This document shows positions 1-7,345 of a stretch of DNA of 47,326 nucleotides, piece by piece. A model generated the notes under the pieces. The model searched no databases. It worked only from the letters and a program-made list of their open reading frames with translations, and was not told the DNA's origin. The position numbers and the translations under genes are program-made. Origin of the DNA: Cyclobacteriaceae bacterium (GTDB taxonomy: Bacteria; Bacteroidota; Bacteroidia; Cytophagales; Cyclobacteriaceae); NCBI GenBank assembly GCA_019638285.1, contig JAHBUB010000031.1, positions 1 to 47,326 of the forward strand, read 5' to 3'. Each line of letters starts with the position of its first letter. Position 1 is the stretch's first letter.

Positions 1-916
1 AGGCCGTACCGTGATCGGGGGAAGTTCTAACTACAGGAAGCCCTGCTGTATAATTTACTCCTGTTTCAAAAGCAAGTGATTTAAATGGGATAAGCCCTTG
101 GTCGTGATACATGGCAATAATACCATCATACTTTTTGTGCTGACCAGAAGCAAAAAAGCCATCTGCAGGAAATGGCCCAAATATCAACTTCCCTTTGTTT
201 TTTAAGTCGATAATTACAGGTCGGATAGTCTCATTTTCTTCATTCCCGATCAATCCATTGTCTCCTGCATGCGGATTGAGCCCCAGTACAGCAATTTTTG
301 GCTTGCTTATGTTAAAATCATTTTTCAATGAAAGCTCTAATAGTCTTATTTTTAATTCTACCCTTTCTTTGCTTACCAAGCCAGGGACTTCCTTTAATGG
401 TACGTGTTCCGTCACTAAGCCCACCCGAAGCTCTTGCCCCGTCATTAGCATCAGGCTTTCTGTAGCTTTAAATTCATGGGTAAGGTATTCTGTGTGGCCG
501 GTAAAGGGAAAGGCATCTCCATGGATGGTGCTTTTATCAATCGGACCTGTTACAAAAGCATCAATTATGCCTTCGCGAACTTCTTCCACAGCTTTTTGTA
601 ATGAAAGAAGAGCACCTTTGGCTGATTCGGGCGATGGCCTCCCGGGATTAATTTCAATTGTTTCATCCCAACAATTAACTACGTTGATAGATTTAGGAAA
701 AAACTGTCCTTTGTTCTTCACTTGGCTGTAACTAAGTTCTTCCAAATTCATTTGCTTTCTGTAGAAGGCCAATACTTTGGTGGAACCATAAATTACGGGT
801 GTTATCATTTGAAGCAGGCGATGGTCTGCCAAAGCCTTGATGATGACTTCAGGGCCAATCCCATTAAGGTCTCCCAGTGTTATTCCAATTTTAGGCTTCT
901 CCTGATGGTTGCTCAT
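1..916 (-). CDS. pdxA: 4-hydroxythreonine-4-phosphate dehydrogenase PdxA, 3' end cut by window
   Basis: NAD-dependent oxidation of 4-phosphohydroxy-L-threonine in the DXP-dependent pathway to pyridoxal phosphate; a cytosolic, metal-dependent enzyme. The frame is open from an ATG at 916 (reverse strand) to the window edge, giving about 305 residues, so roughly the last 40 residues of a usual 330-350-residue PdxA are missing. Family motifs read on the minus strand are GDLNGIGPEV near the N-terminus, NPHAGDNG in the middle, YHDQGLIP (a metal-ligand histidine followed by DQGLIP) and RTSPDHGTA near the cut. The start is well fixed, because GDLNGIGPEV begins about 15 residues after the ATG. It is divergent from rsmA with about 140 nt between them. 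In many proteobacteria pdxA and rsmA (ksgA) are neighbours in one operon; here they are adjacent but divergent. Confidence 0.95.
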   Translation of the reverse strand, partial: MSNHQEKPKIGITLGDLNGIGPEVIIKALADHRLLQMITPVIYGSTKVLAFYRKQMNLEELSYSQVKNKGQFFPKSINVVNCWDETIEINPGRPSPESAKGALLSLQKAVEEVREGIIDAFVTGPIDKSTIHGDAFPFTGHTEYLTHEFKATESLMLMTGQELRVGLVTEHVPLKEVPGLVSKERVELKIRLLELSLKNDFNISKPKIAVLGLNPHAGDNGLIGNEENETIRPVIIDLKNKGKLIFGPFPADGFFASGQHKKYDGIIAMYHDQGLIPFKSLAFETGVNYTAGLPVVRTSPDHGTA

Positions 917-1057
917 CTATTTTAAGATTAAAGATATCTGCAATTTAATCGTAATTATGCAATTGAAGTTTTTCTATTGTATAATTTAACGAATGAAGCC
1001 CACTAATGATCTTATCCTTGTGAGGATAGTTTAGTTTTCGACTGACTTTTAAAGCCA

Positions 1058-1825
1058 ATGGTGAGACCAAAAAAATCTCTTGGACAACATTTTCTAAAAG
1101 ACCAAAGTATTGCGAAGCAAATCGTGGATGCATTGCAGATCGATGGTAAGCAGGTGGTGGAGATAGGGCCTGGTACGGGTGTGCTTACCCAATATTTATT
1201 AAAACGCGACTTGGATTTAAAGGTTGTAGAGATCGACAGGGATTCAGTAGCCTATCTTAAAATTCATTTTCCAAAATTAAGGGATAACTTAATAGAGGGT
1301 GATGTATTGAGAATGGATTGGAATGCTTTTTCGGAAAAACCATTTCACGTGATTGGTAATTTTCCTTACAATATTTCTTCTCAGATATTTTTCAAGGTCT
1401 TGGAACACCGAGATAAGGTGGATCAGGTGGTAGGTATGTTACAAAAAGAGGTGGCAGAGAGAATTGCATCTGATAAAGGAAATAAGGTATACGGTATAAT
1501 GAGTGTGTTACTACAGGCCTATTACGATATTGAATTATTATTTAAGGTTCCGCCCGATGTTTTTTTTCCTCCACCCAAGGTGATGTCCGCTGTGATTCGT
1601 CTTAAAAGGAACAACACCGGGCGATTGGATTGTGATGAAGAAAAATTCAAAGCTATTGTGAAGCAGGGATTCCAAAACAGGCGCAAAACATTGCGCAACG
1701 CGCTTAAAAGGCTAAATTTGCCACCTTCGATTTCGTCTATGAAACTGCTTGACTTGAGGGCAGAACAATTGTCCGTGGCCGATTTTGTTTTTTTGACACA
1801 ACAAATTGAAAAGTCGGATGCTTGA
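1058..1825 (+). CDS. rsmA: 16S rRNA (adenine1518/1519-N6)-dimethyltransferase RsmA (KsgA)
   Basis: Uses four SAM molecules to dimethylate two adjacent adenines in the 3'-terminal hairpin of 16S rRNA, a late 30S maturation step. The protein has 255 residues, normal for the family. It opens with the typical KKSLGQHFL, has the SAM-binding motif VVEIGPGTG at residues 33-41, and the catalytic NFPY (NLPY-type motif IV) at 101-104. The C-terminal part with FQNRRKTLRNAL is the rRNA-binding helical domain. The ATG at 1058 places KKSLGQHF at its normal distance from the start. Its last codons overlap the start of mgtE by 8 nt, so the two are probably translationally coupled. Confidence 0.97.
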   Translation: MVRPKKSLGQHFLKDQSIAKQIVDALQIDGKQVVEIGPGTGVLTQYLLKRDLDLKVVEIDRDSVAYLKIHFPKLRDNLIEGDVLRMDWNAFSEKPFHVIGNFPYNISSQIFFKVLEHRDKVDQVVGMLQKEVAERIASDKGNKVYGIMSVLLQAYYDIELLFKVPPDVFFPPPKVMSAVIRLKRNNTGRLDCDEEKFKAIVKQGFQNRRKTLRNALKRLNLPPSISSMKLLDLRAEQLSVADFVFLTQQIEKSDA

Positions 1826-3176
1826 AGCCGTAAAATTTGGTCTTAATAAAGAGTTTCGCGATCGTTTTCAGCAGGCACTGAATGAACACGACAATACTTT
1901 TATTCTGCAAAGCCTTGAAGGTGTAAATGCTGCGGACATCACTTCCTTATTGTATGAATTCAACAGTGTTGAGTCGAAGTATGTGTTGGATATGCTTTCT
2001 CTGGGCATACGTGCCGAAATTATATCCGCCCTGGACAGTGATACACGTGGAGGATTTCTAAAAACGTATGCGCCCGAAGAATTAATTGCGATTGTTGATC
2101 AATTGGATTCGGATGACGCTGCAGATATTTTGAATGAACTTCCCATAAAGGTACGGGAGGAAATACTTGTTGGATTGGACAGTGTATTGCGTTCGCGCGT
2201 GATTGATCTGTTGCGCTATGACGAAAATGTGGCGGGTGGATTGATGGCAAAAGAACTGATTACTGCCCGCGTCAATTGGACGGTAGTTCAATGCATAGAG
2301 GAAATTCGTAAACAAGTTGAAAACGTATCCAGGTTTTATGCAGTCTACGTGGTAGATGACCAATATAAATTATTAGGAAGAGTACATCTTCAAAAATTAA
2401 TACTTACGGATTCCAGTACGCTGGTTAAAGACATTTATGACCCTGAGTTAATTTCAGTACAAACTCATTTAGAGGACACCGAGGTGGCAAGCATTATGCG
2501 TAAATATGACCTTGAGTCGGTGCCAGTGGTAAACGTTTACAATCAATTGGTGGGCCGCATTACCGTGGATGATGTGCTGGATGTAATTACCGAACAAGCG
2601 GATGAGGAAAGACAATTGATGTCTGGTATCAGTGAGGATGTAGAGGAAGCGGATAGCCTATGGAGGCTTACCCGGGCTCGTTTGCCCTGGTTGCTTATTG
2701 GAATTATGGGGGGACTGATTAGTGTTCAGTTTATAGGAGCCTTTGCGGTTGACCTCATGCGTGTTACTGCGATTGCCTTTTTTATTCCCTTAATTCAGGC
2801 TACCGGAGGCAATGTGGGCATTCAGTCTTCTACCATAGTCGTTCAAAGTTTGGCCAACCCGGGATTTGTTGAAGAAAGGCTATGGGGGAGACTAAGGAGA
2901 GTGTTTGCTGTTGCTCTTTTAAATGGATTTTTACTATCGTTAATTGTGTTCTTGGTCAATTTGTTGGTAGGAGGTGAAAACCAAAGGCTTTTTATTGTCG
3001 TCTCTATCGCACTCTTTACCGTAGTGTTGATTGCATCACTGGTAGGCACTCTCACTCCACTGATTTTGAATAAGTTTGGATTTAACCCTGCGCTTGCCTC
3101 TGGTCCCTTTATTACAACCACCAATGATTTGCTGGGTTTGGGGGTTTACTTTCTTACCATTCATTTATTTCTATAA
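1818..3176 (+). CDS. mgtE: Magnesium transporter MgtE
   Basis: Inner-membrane Mg2+ channel of the MgtE/SLC41 family. The order is an N-terminal cytosolic helical (MgtE_N) domain at about 20-120 with the DSDDAADILNELP segment, two CBS domains at about 130-255 (VPVVNVYNQLVGRITVDDVLDVI closes the second), a plug helix, and five hydrophobic segments from about 285 to the end. TGGNVGIQSSTIVVQ is the conserved pore-region stretch. ATG at 1818 is preferred. A TTG four codons upstream (1806) is also in frame but lies deeper inside rsmA. The 452-residue length fits the family. In characterised homologues the CBS/N domains sense cytosolic Mg2+ and gate the pore. Confidence 0.95.
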   Translation: MLEAVKFGLNKEFRDRFQQALNEHDNTFILQSLEGVNAADITSLLYEFNSVESKYVLDMLSLGIRAEIISALDSDTRGGFLKTYAPEELIAIVDQLDSDDAADILNELPIKVREEILVGLDSVLRSRVIDLLRYDENVAGGLMAKELITARVNWTVVQCIEEIRKQVENVSRFYAVYVVDDQYKLLGRVHLQKLILTDSSTLVKDIYDPELISVQTHLEDTEVASIMRKYDLESVPVVNVYNQLVGRITVDDVLDVITEQADEERQLMSGISEDVEEADSLWRLTRARLPWLLIGIMGGLISVQFIGAFAVDLMRVTAIAFFIPLIQATGGNVGIQSSTIVVQSLANPGFVEERLWGRLRRVFAVALLNGFLLSLIVFLVNLLVGGENQRLFIVVSIALFTVVLIASLVGTLTPLILNKFGFNPALASGPFITTTNDLLGLGVYFLTIHLFL

Positions 3177-3270
3177 TTGGCCCTTTTAACCCCCACTTAG
3201 TGTTAGAATTTCTTTTGGGGTCATGTAATATTGTTTTTAAAATTGAATAATGCCCTCCATCGAATTAATT

Positions 3271-3278
3271 TACTTTTG
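3271..3278 (+). promoter_or_regulatory. Candidate Bacteroidota -7 element before the pentapeptide gene
   Basis: TACTTTTG matches the Bacteroidota TAnnTTTG element, 36 nt before the ATG at 3315. I see no clear TTTG at the expected -33 distance, so this is a weaker call than the greA or tetR promoters. The 3177-3314 gap holds no ORF. Confidence 0.4.
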
Positions 3279-3314
3279 TATCTGGATGACTGACTGATTA
3301 AATGGTTTGAAAGG

Positions 3315-4160
3315 ATGCCGTTAGGTAAGAAAATAATTAAGAAGTTGCTAGAACATTACAACAACATTGTTGAAAAGCCACTTCTTACATCAGCTATTGT
3401 CTTGATCCTGGTAACGATAATCGTTTTATCACTTAGTCTCAAATATTATATCAATGACTTTGATTCGTTTTGGCCAAATATTTTGGCGGAAGCACATGGT
3501 ATGATTTTTGACATTGCAATCATTGGTATTCTATTGTTCTGGTTAAATCAAAATGGTGAAACCCGACAACGCATAAGAACCTATAAGGATGAAATTGACG
3601 ATTTTCGTCTATGGGAATCAGACGAAGCAGCCTTCCGTACGGTGGGTAACCTGAAAAGGCTAAACCGACATGGCATCTGTGAGATTAATTTGGTGAATTG
3701 TTACTTAGCACGAACCAATTTAAATTATGTGAATTTAAAGGGCTCCAATCTTAACTCTGCAAACATTTCGAATTCTTCATTAATTGAATCCAACCTGGAG
3801 AATACACGGTTGAATCAAACAAATCTGGAAAACACCAATTTGAATCAGGTGAATTTGAGAGGAGCCTATGCCAGCGGATCAAATTTTAATGACGCATTTT
3901 TAATCAAAGCACAATTGGAAGGGGCGTTTCTCATCAAAACAAGTTTTAGAAATGCCTTCCTTATGGAAGCCAACCTTCAAAACAGCTACCTGATGGGAGC
4001 CGACTTTGAAAATGCAAGTTTGTATAAAGCTGATCTAAGAGGGGCAAAAGGACTCACCATTGACCAACTTTCCAAAGCGAAAACGCTGTACCTAGCTAAG
4101 TTTGATGATGCTCTTTTTGATGAAATAAAAATGAATATCCCTGAATTGGTCGGAAACTGA
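3315..4160 (+). CDS. Membrane-anchored pentapeptide-repeat protein
   Basis: 281 residues. Two hydrophobic segments near the N-terminus (about 22-47, ending KYYINDF, and about 57-80, around MIFDIAIIGILLFW) predict a membrane anchor. A short charged region follows (GETRQRIRTYKDEIDDFRLW). From about residue 115 to 260 the sequence is a run of A(N/D)Lxx-type five-residue repeats (LNYVN, LKGSN, LNSAN, LENTN, LRGAY, LEGAF, LRGAK), which fold as a right-handed quadrilateral beta-helix. The repeats are unusually rich in asparagine. Some pentapeptide proteins mimic DNA and protect gyrase, but those are soluble; a membrane-tethered form has no assigned role that I know of. It stands alone, with its own promoter-like element and a terminator-like hairpin downstream. 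Confidence 0.85.
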   Translation: MPLGKKIIKKLLEHYNNIVEKPLLTSAIVLILVTIIVLSLSLKYYINDFDSFWPNILAEAHGMIFDIAIIGILLFWLNQNGETRQRIRTYKDEIDDFRLWESDEAAFRTVGNLKRLNRHGICEINLVNCYLARTNLNYVNLKGSNLNSANISNSSLIESNLENTRLNQTNLENTNLNQVNLRGAYASGSNFNDAFLIKAQLEGAFLIKTSFRNAFLMEANLQNSYLMGADFENASLYKADLRGAKGLTIDQLSKAKTLYLAKFDDALFDEIKMNIPELVGN

Positions 4161-4177
4161 TCGGATTATTCTTGACA

Positions 4178-4209
4178 TTTGATAATAGTGAAATAATCAC
4201 TTACTTTTG
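4178..4209 (+). promoter_or_regulatory. Bacteroidota-type promoter for greA
   Basis: TTTG at 4178-4181 and TACTTTTG (TAnnTTTG) at 4202-4209 are separated by 20 nt, the spacing of the Bacteroidota sigma-ABfr consensus. Transcription would begin near 4216, directly before the hairpin at 4223, leaving an untranslated leader of about 80 nt before the greA ATG. Confidence 0.7.
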
Positions 4210-4222
4210 CATATAACATATG

Positions 4223-4260
4223 ACAACGGTTTCCGCAATGAAGCCGTTGTTTCTTTTTTT
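4223..4260 (+). terminator. Intrinsic terminator inside the greA leader
   Basis: Stem ACAACGGTTTC (4223-4233) pairs with GAAGCCGTTGT (4240-4250), eleven pairs with one G-U and a 6-nt loop, followed by a T-rich run (4251-4260). It lies downstream of the greA promoter and 38 nt before the greA ATG. It can therefore end the pentapeptide transcript and also attenuate greA. Confidence 0.8.
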
Positions 4261-4298
4261 AAGATACCTAAGGAAAATAGATAAGTAAACAAGTGATT

Positions 4299-4775
4299 AT
4301 GAGTGCAAAAATTTCTTATTACACGAAGGAAGGGCTGGAGAAATTGAAAAATGAATTAAGCCAGTTAAAATCAAAAGGTAGAGCTGACATTGCACGACAA
4401 ATTGCAGAGGCGAGAGACAAGGGGGATTTGAGTGAAAATGCAGAATATGATGCAGCGAAAGATGCACAAGGTCATTTGGAAGCACGAATTGCAAAGCTGG
4501 AGGAAGCTGTGGGTAATGCCCGAGAAATTGACGAAAGCAAGTTGGATTCTTCTGTGGTGTCAATTCTGTCAAAGGTGACGATCAAAAACAAGAAGAATGG
4601 AGCTGTTTTTACCTATACCCTAGTGTCTGAAGAGGAGGCTGATTTGAAGCAGAGTAAAATTTCTACACAATCTCCTATTGGGAGAGGTTTGTTAGGAAGG
4701 AAAAAAGGAGATTCTGCGAAAATAAAAACTCCCGCAGGGGAAATTGAATTTGAGATTGTTGAAATTGAAATATAG
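4299..4775 (+). CDS. greA: Transcription elongation factor GreA
   Basis: Rescues backtracked RNA polymerase by stimulating cleavage of the transcript 3' end through the secondary channel. 158 residues, the usual length. The N-terminal coiled coil carries the signature ARDKGDLSENAEYDAAKDAQ, which contains the acidic tip (D and E flanking LSEN). The C-terminal FKBP-like domain has SPIGRGLLGRKKGD and ends EIEFEIVEIEI. The ATG at 4299 is chosen because MSAKISYYTKEGLEKL is the standard opening; an in-frame GTG two codons earlier (4293) is the only competitor. It is followed after 11 nt by the HIT gene, so greA, HIT and the PLP enzyme probably form one operon. Confidence 0.97.
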   Translation: MSAKISYYTKEGLEKLKNELSQLKSKGRADIARQIAEARDKGDLSENAEYDAAKDAQGHLEARIAKLEEAVGNAREIDESKLDSSVVSILSKVTIKNKKNGAVFTYTLVSEEEADLKQSKISTQSPIGRGLLGRKKGDSAKIKTPAGEIEFEIVEIEI

Positions 4776-4786
4776 CCCAACACGGT

Positions 4787-5200
4787 ATGTCCACTCTTTT
4801 TACCAAAATTATTAATCGGGAAATTCCAGGGCACATTGTAGCGGAGGATGATCAGTTTATCGCTTTTTTGGATATAATGCCTTTGGTAAACGGCCACACG
4901 TTGGTGGTACCAAAAAAGGAATTGGATTATATTTTTGATCATGACAATGCCACACTTGAGGCTTTGATCGTATTTGCCAAAAAAGTGGCTTTGGCTATCA
5001 AGAAAACCATTCCCTGTAAGCGGGTAGGAGTGGCTGTAATTGGCCTTGAGGTACCCCATACCCATGTACATCTGGTTCCTATGAATACCATGGATGACAT
5101 CAATTTTATGAGGCCCAAATTGAAACCCACCCCTGAAGAATTGACTAGCACAGCCAAAAAAATAGCGGAAGCATATGTCAACTTACCCATTTCAATTTGA
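4787..5200 (+). CDS. HIT family protein (histidine triad nucleotide hydrolase)
   Basis: 137 residues with the histidine triad HTHVHLVP (His91, His93, His95), the catalytic signature of HINT/Fhit-type nucleoside phosphoramidases and hydrolases. The upstream FTKIINREIPGHIVAEDD and NGHTLVVPKK are the standard HIT landmarks. Such enzymes cleave AMP-lysine or AMP-linked phosphoramidates, but the physiological substrate cannot be read from sequence. It starts 11 nt after greA, and its 3' end overlaps the next gene by 26 nt, which suggests translational coupling. The greA-HIT pairing is, to my knowledge, common in Bacteroidota. Confidence 0.93.
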   Translation: MSTLFTKIINREIPGHIVAEDDQFIAFLDIMPLVNGHTLVVPKKELDYIFDHDNATLEALIVFAKKVALAIKKTIPCKRVGVAVIGLEVPHTHVHLVPMNTMDDINFMRPKLKPTPEELTSTAKKIAEAYVNLPISI

Positions 5201-6293
5201 AATTGAGGAACCTACACTTTTGCTGGATAAGCAAAAGTGTGTTCAAAATATTAAGCAACTCGTAGGGAAGGCAAAGAAAAGTAATATAAACCTTCGTCCT
5301 CATTTTAAAACGCACCAGTCGCATGAGATAGGGACGTGGTTTAAGGAATATGGAATAACTTGTTGTACGGTGTCATCGCTCAGGATGGCACAATACTTTT
5401 CTGAAGATGGCTGGAACGACATAACAGTGGCGTTTCCTTTAAATTACCTTGAAGCAGATCGAATCAATACCCTTGCATCAAAAATTAACCTTAATCTGTT
5501 GGTTTCAGTACCTGGAGTACTACCCAAGCTTTTAAAAAAATTAAAATACCAGGTTGGTATTTTTATGGAAATCGACACAGGCTATCATCGCACTGGTGTT
5601 GACCCAACGGATGATGTTGCGCTTGAATGTATAATGGAAGAAATTGCGCTATCACCTCTGCTCAAATTGGAAGGCTTTTTAAGCCATGCAGGCCATACCT
5701 ATAATTATAGTTCAAAATCAGATGTAGAGGACATTCATTTGGAAGAGGTGAGGATATTGAATGGCTTGAAGGATAAGTATAAATCTAAATATCCTGGTCT
5801 GAAACTTTCGATAGGAGATACACCATCTGTAAGCATGATGGACCACTTTTCTGGAGTAGATGAACTACGTGCAGGAAACTTTGTGTTTTACGATCTTACT
5901 CAATCCATTATCGGTTCTTGTAGTTTAGATCAAATAGCAATAGCATTGGTCTGCCCAGTGGTGGCCACTTATCCGGAACGGAAGGAGATAATAATTTATG
6001 GGGGAGGAGTGCACTTCTCTAAAGATTCTCTAAAAAATGAGGATGACTCTACTAGTTATGGAGCCGTAGTGCGAATGAATAGTAATGGTTGGGAATTACC
6101 TCCTACTAAAATGTTTGTGAAGGCATTATCGCAAGAACACGGTATCATCCACGCCTCAGAGGAGGACATCAATAATATTAAGCCTGGGGATCTTTTGGGA
6201 GTTCTACCCATTCATTCTTGCCTTACGGCAGATGCAATGGGGAGTTATGTAACGTTGAAAGGGGAGCGGATATCCAAATTAGCCTCATCCTGA
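5175..6293 (+). CDS. D-threonine aldolase-like PLP enzyme (alanine racemase fold)
   Basis: 372 residues. The N-terminal alanine-racemase-type TIM barrel has RPHFKTHQS, where Lys45 is the expected Schiff-base lysine of the D-threonine aldolase/DSD1 family. The C-terminal beta domain contains LSQEHG (about 320) and LLGVLPIHSCLT; in the family this HxC region binds a divalent metal. Known members cleave D-threonine and other D-3-hydroxy amino acids to glycine plus an aldehyde, or dehydrate D-serine; substrate choice here is not determined. The ATG at 5175 overlaps the HIT stop by 26 nt. The 3' end overlaps gpsA on the opposite strand by 49 nt. Confidence 0.85.
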   Translation: MSTYPFQFEIEEPTLLLDKQKCVQNIKQLVGKAKKSNINLRPHFKTHQSHEIGTWFKEYGITCCTVSSLRMAQYFSEDGWNDITVAFPLNYLEADRINTLASKINLNLLVSVPGVLPKLLKKLKYQVGIFMEIDTGYHRTGVDPTDDVALECIMEEIALSPLLKLEGFLSHAGHTYNYSSKSDVEDIHLEEVRILNGLKDKYKSKYPGLKLSIGDTPSVSMMDHFSGVDELRAGNFVFYDLTQSIIGSCSLDQIAIALVCPVVATYPERKEIIIYGGGVHFSKDSLKNEDDSTSYGAVVRMNSNGWELPPTKMFVKALSQEHGIIHASEEDINNIKPGDLLGVLPIHSCLTADAMGSYVTLKGERISKLASS

Positions 6294-7345
6294 ATAAAAT
6301 CTATATCCACATCCAGTGGATAGCGCATGAGGTGCCCTAATGCTTCGGGTACAGTCATTCCCTCAAACAGTACTTTGTACAATCGGTCGGTAATTGGTGC
6401 GCGCACTTTATAAAAATCTGCACATTTTTTTACAATGCGGATGGTATTTACGCCCTCAGCAACTTCATGCATATCACCCAGTATTTGTGTAAGGGTTTCT
6501 CCTTTTGCCAGTCTATAGCCGACAGTAAAGTTTCTACTCATAGGGCTGTTACAAGTAGTTACTAGATCCCCAATCCCTGCAAGTCCAAGAAAGGCTTTTA
6601 TGTTTCCACCAAGCGCTCTCCCTAAATAGATCATTTCCACTGCTCCGCGACTAATAAGCAGCCCTTTTGCATTTTCCCCATATCCGAGTCCACTGAGAGC
6701 ACCTGATGCAATGGCTATAATGTTTTTAAGCACACCTGCTATTTCTACACCAGTTAGGTCGTTATTTCCATATACTTGAAAACGATCGTTTCTTAGAAGT
6801 TTTTTTCCAATTTGAATTACCTCCTGAAAAGGACTCGCAACTACGGTCGCACTGGGTTGACGTTGTGCTAATTCTTTGGATAGATTGGGCCCTGCAAGAC
6901 AACCCACCCGTACTACCACACTTTCTTCTTTGATTACTTCACTCATGGTTTTTACATGCTCTCTGCTAAGCACTTTCATTGTCTCCAGGGTTTTTCCTTC
7001 GGGCAATATTATGTCAAAGCCCTTGGTGCCATGGATCATGATGTGATAGGGACGAAGATAAGGGGAGAGAATTTTCATCATTTCACGAAAGTGCGCTGCC
7101 GGCACGATAGGAAAAAGCACATCACACTCCTTGGCCATATAAGCCATATCGTTGGTGGCGGTTACCTGTTCATTGAAAATATGGCCACGGTTTTCCCTAT
7201 GCTGTTGGATGTGCGCTACCACGTTGGGATCACGGGCATATAAAAGCACTTTGGTTTGAAGAGACAAGATGTTGGCAATGGCCGAACCGAAATTTCCTGC
7301 GCCTATTACCCCAACAGGCTTTTCAGATAAATTTCTCAAGGTCAT
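6245..7345 (-). CDS. gpsA: NAD(P)-dependent glycerol-3-phosphate dehydrogenase GpsA
   Basis: Reduces dihydroxyacetone phosphate to sn-glycerol-3-phosphate, the backbone for phospholipids. 366 residues, slightly longer than the usual 330-340 because of a C-terminal tail after PEALGHLMRYPLDVDIDF. The Rossmann dinucleotide motif GVIGAGNFGSAIA lies at residues 12-24. The catalytic-lysine region GVLKNIIAIASGALSGLGYGENAKG and the LAGIGDLVTTCNSPMSRN segment are typical. It is transcribed behind the PlsB-like acyltransferase, whose 3' end overlaps its start by 23 nt, so precursor synthesis and first acylation are coupled. The tail is encoded partly in the 49 nt that also encode the end of the convergent PLP enzyme. 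Confidence 0.95.
   Translation of the reverse strand: MTLRNLSEKPVGVIGAGNFGSAIANILSLQTKVLLYARDPNVVAHIQQHRENRGHIFNEQVTATNDMAYMAKECDVLFPIVPAAHFREMMKILSPYLRPYHIMIHGTKGFDIILPEGKTLETMKVLSREHVKTMSEVIKEESVVVRVGCLAGPNLSKELAQRQPSATVVASPFQEVIQIGKKLLRNDRFQVYGNNDLTGVEIAGVLKNIIAIASGALSGLGYGENAKGLLISRGAVEMIYLGRALGGNIKAFLGLAGIGDLVTTCNSPMSRNFTVGYRLAKGETLTQILGDMHEVAEGVNTIRIVKKCADFYKVRAPITDRLYKVLFEGMTVPEALGHLMRYPLDVDIDFIQDEANLDIRSPFNVT

Noticed and set aside
195-731. 178-codon plus-strand open frame opposite pdxA
   Set aside because: It is antisense to a clear PdxA reading frame with all its motifs, has no recognisable domain, and contains the low-complexity Ser-rich translation typical of a shadow frame.
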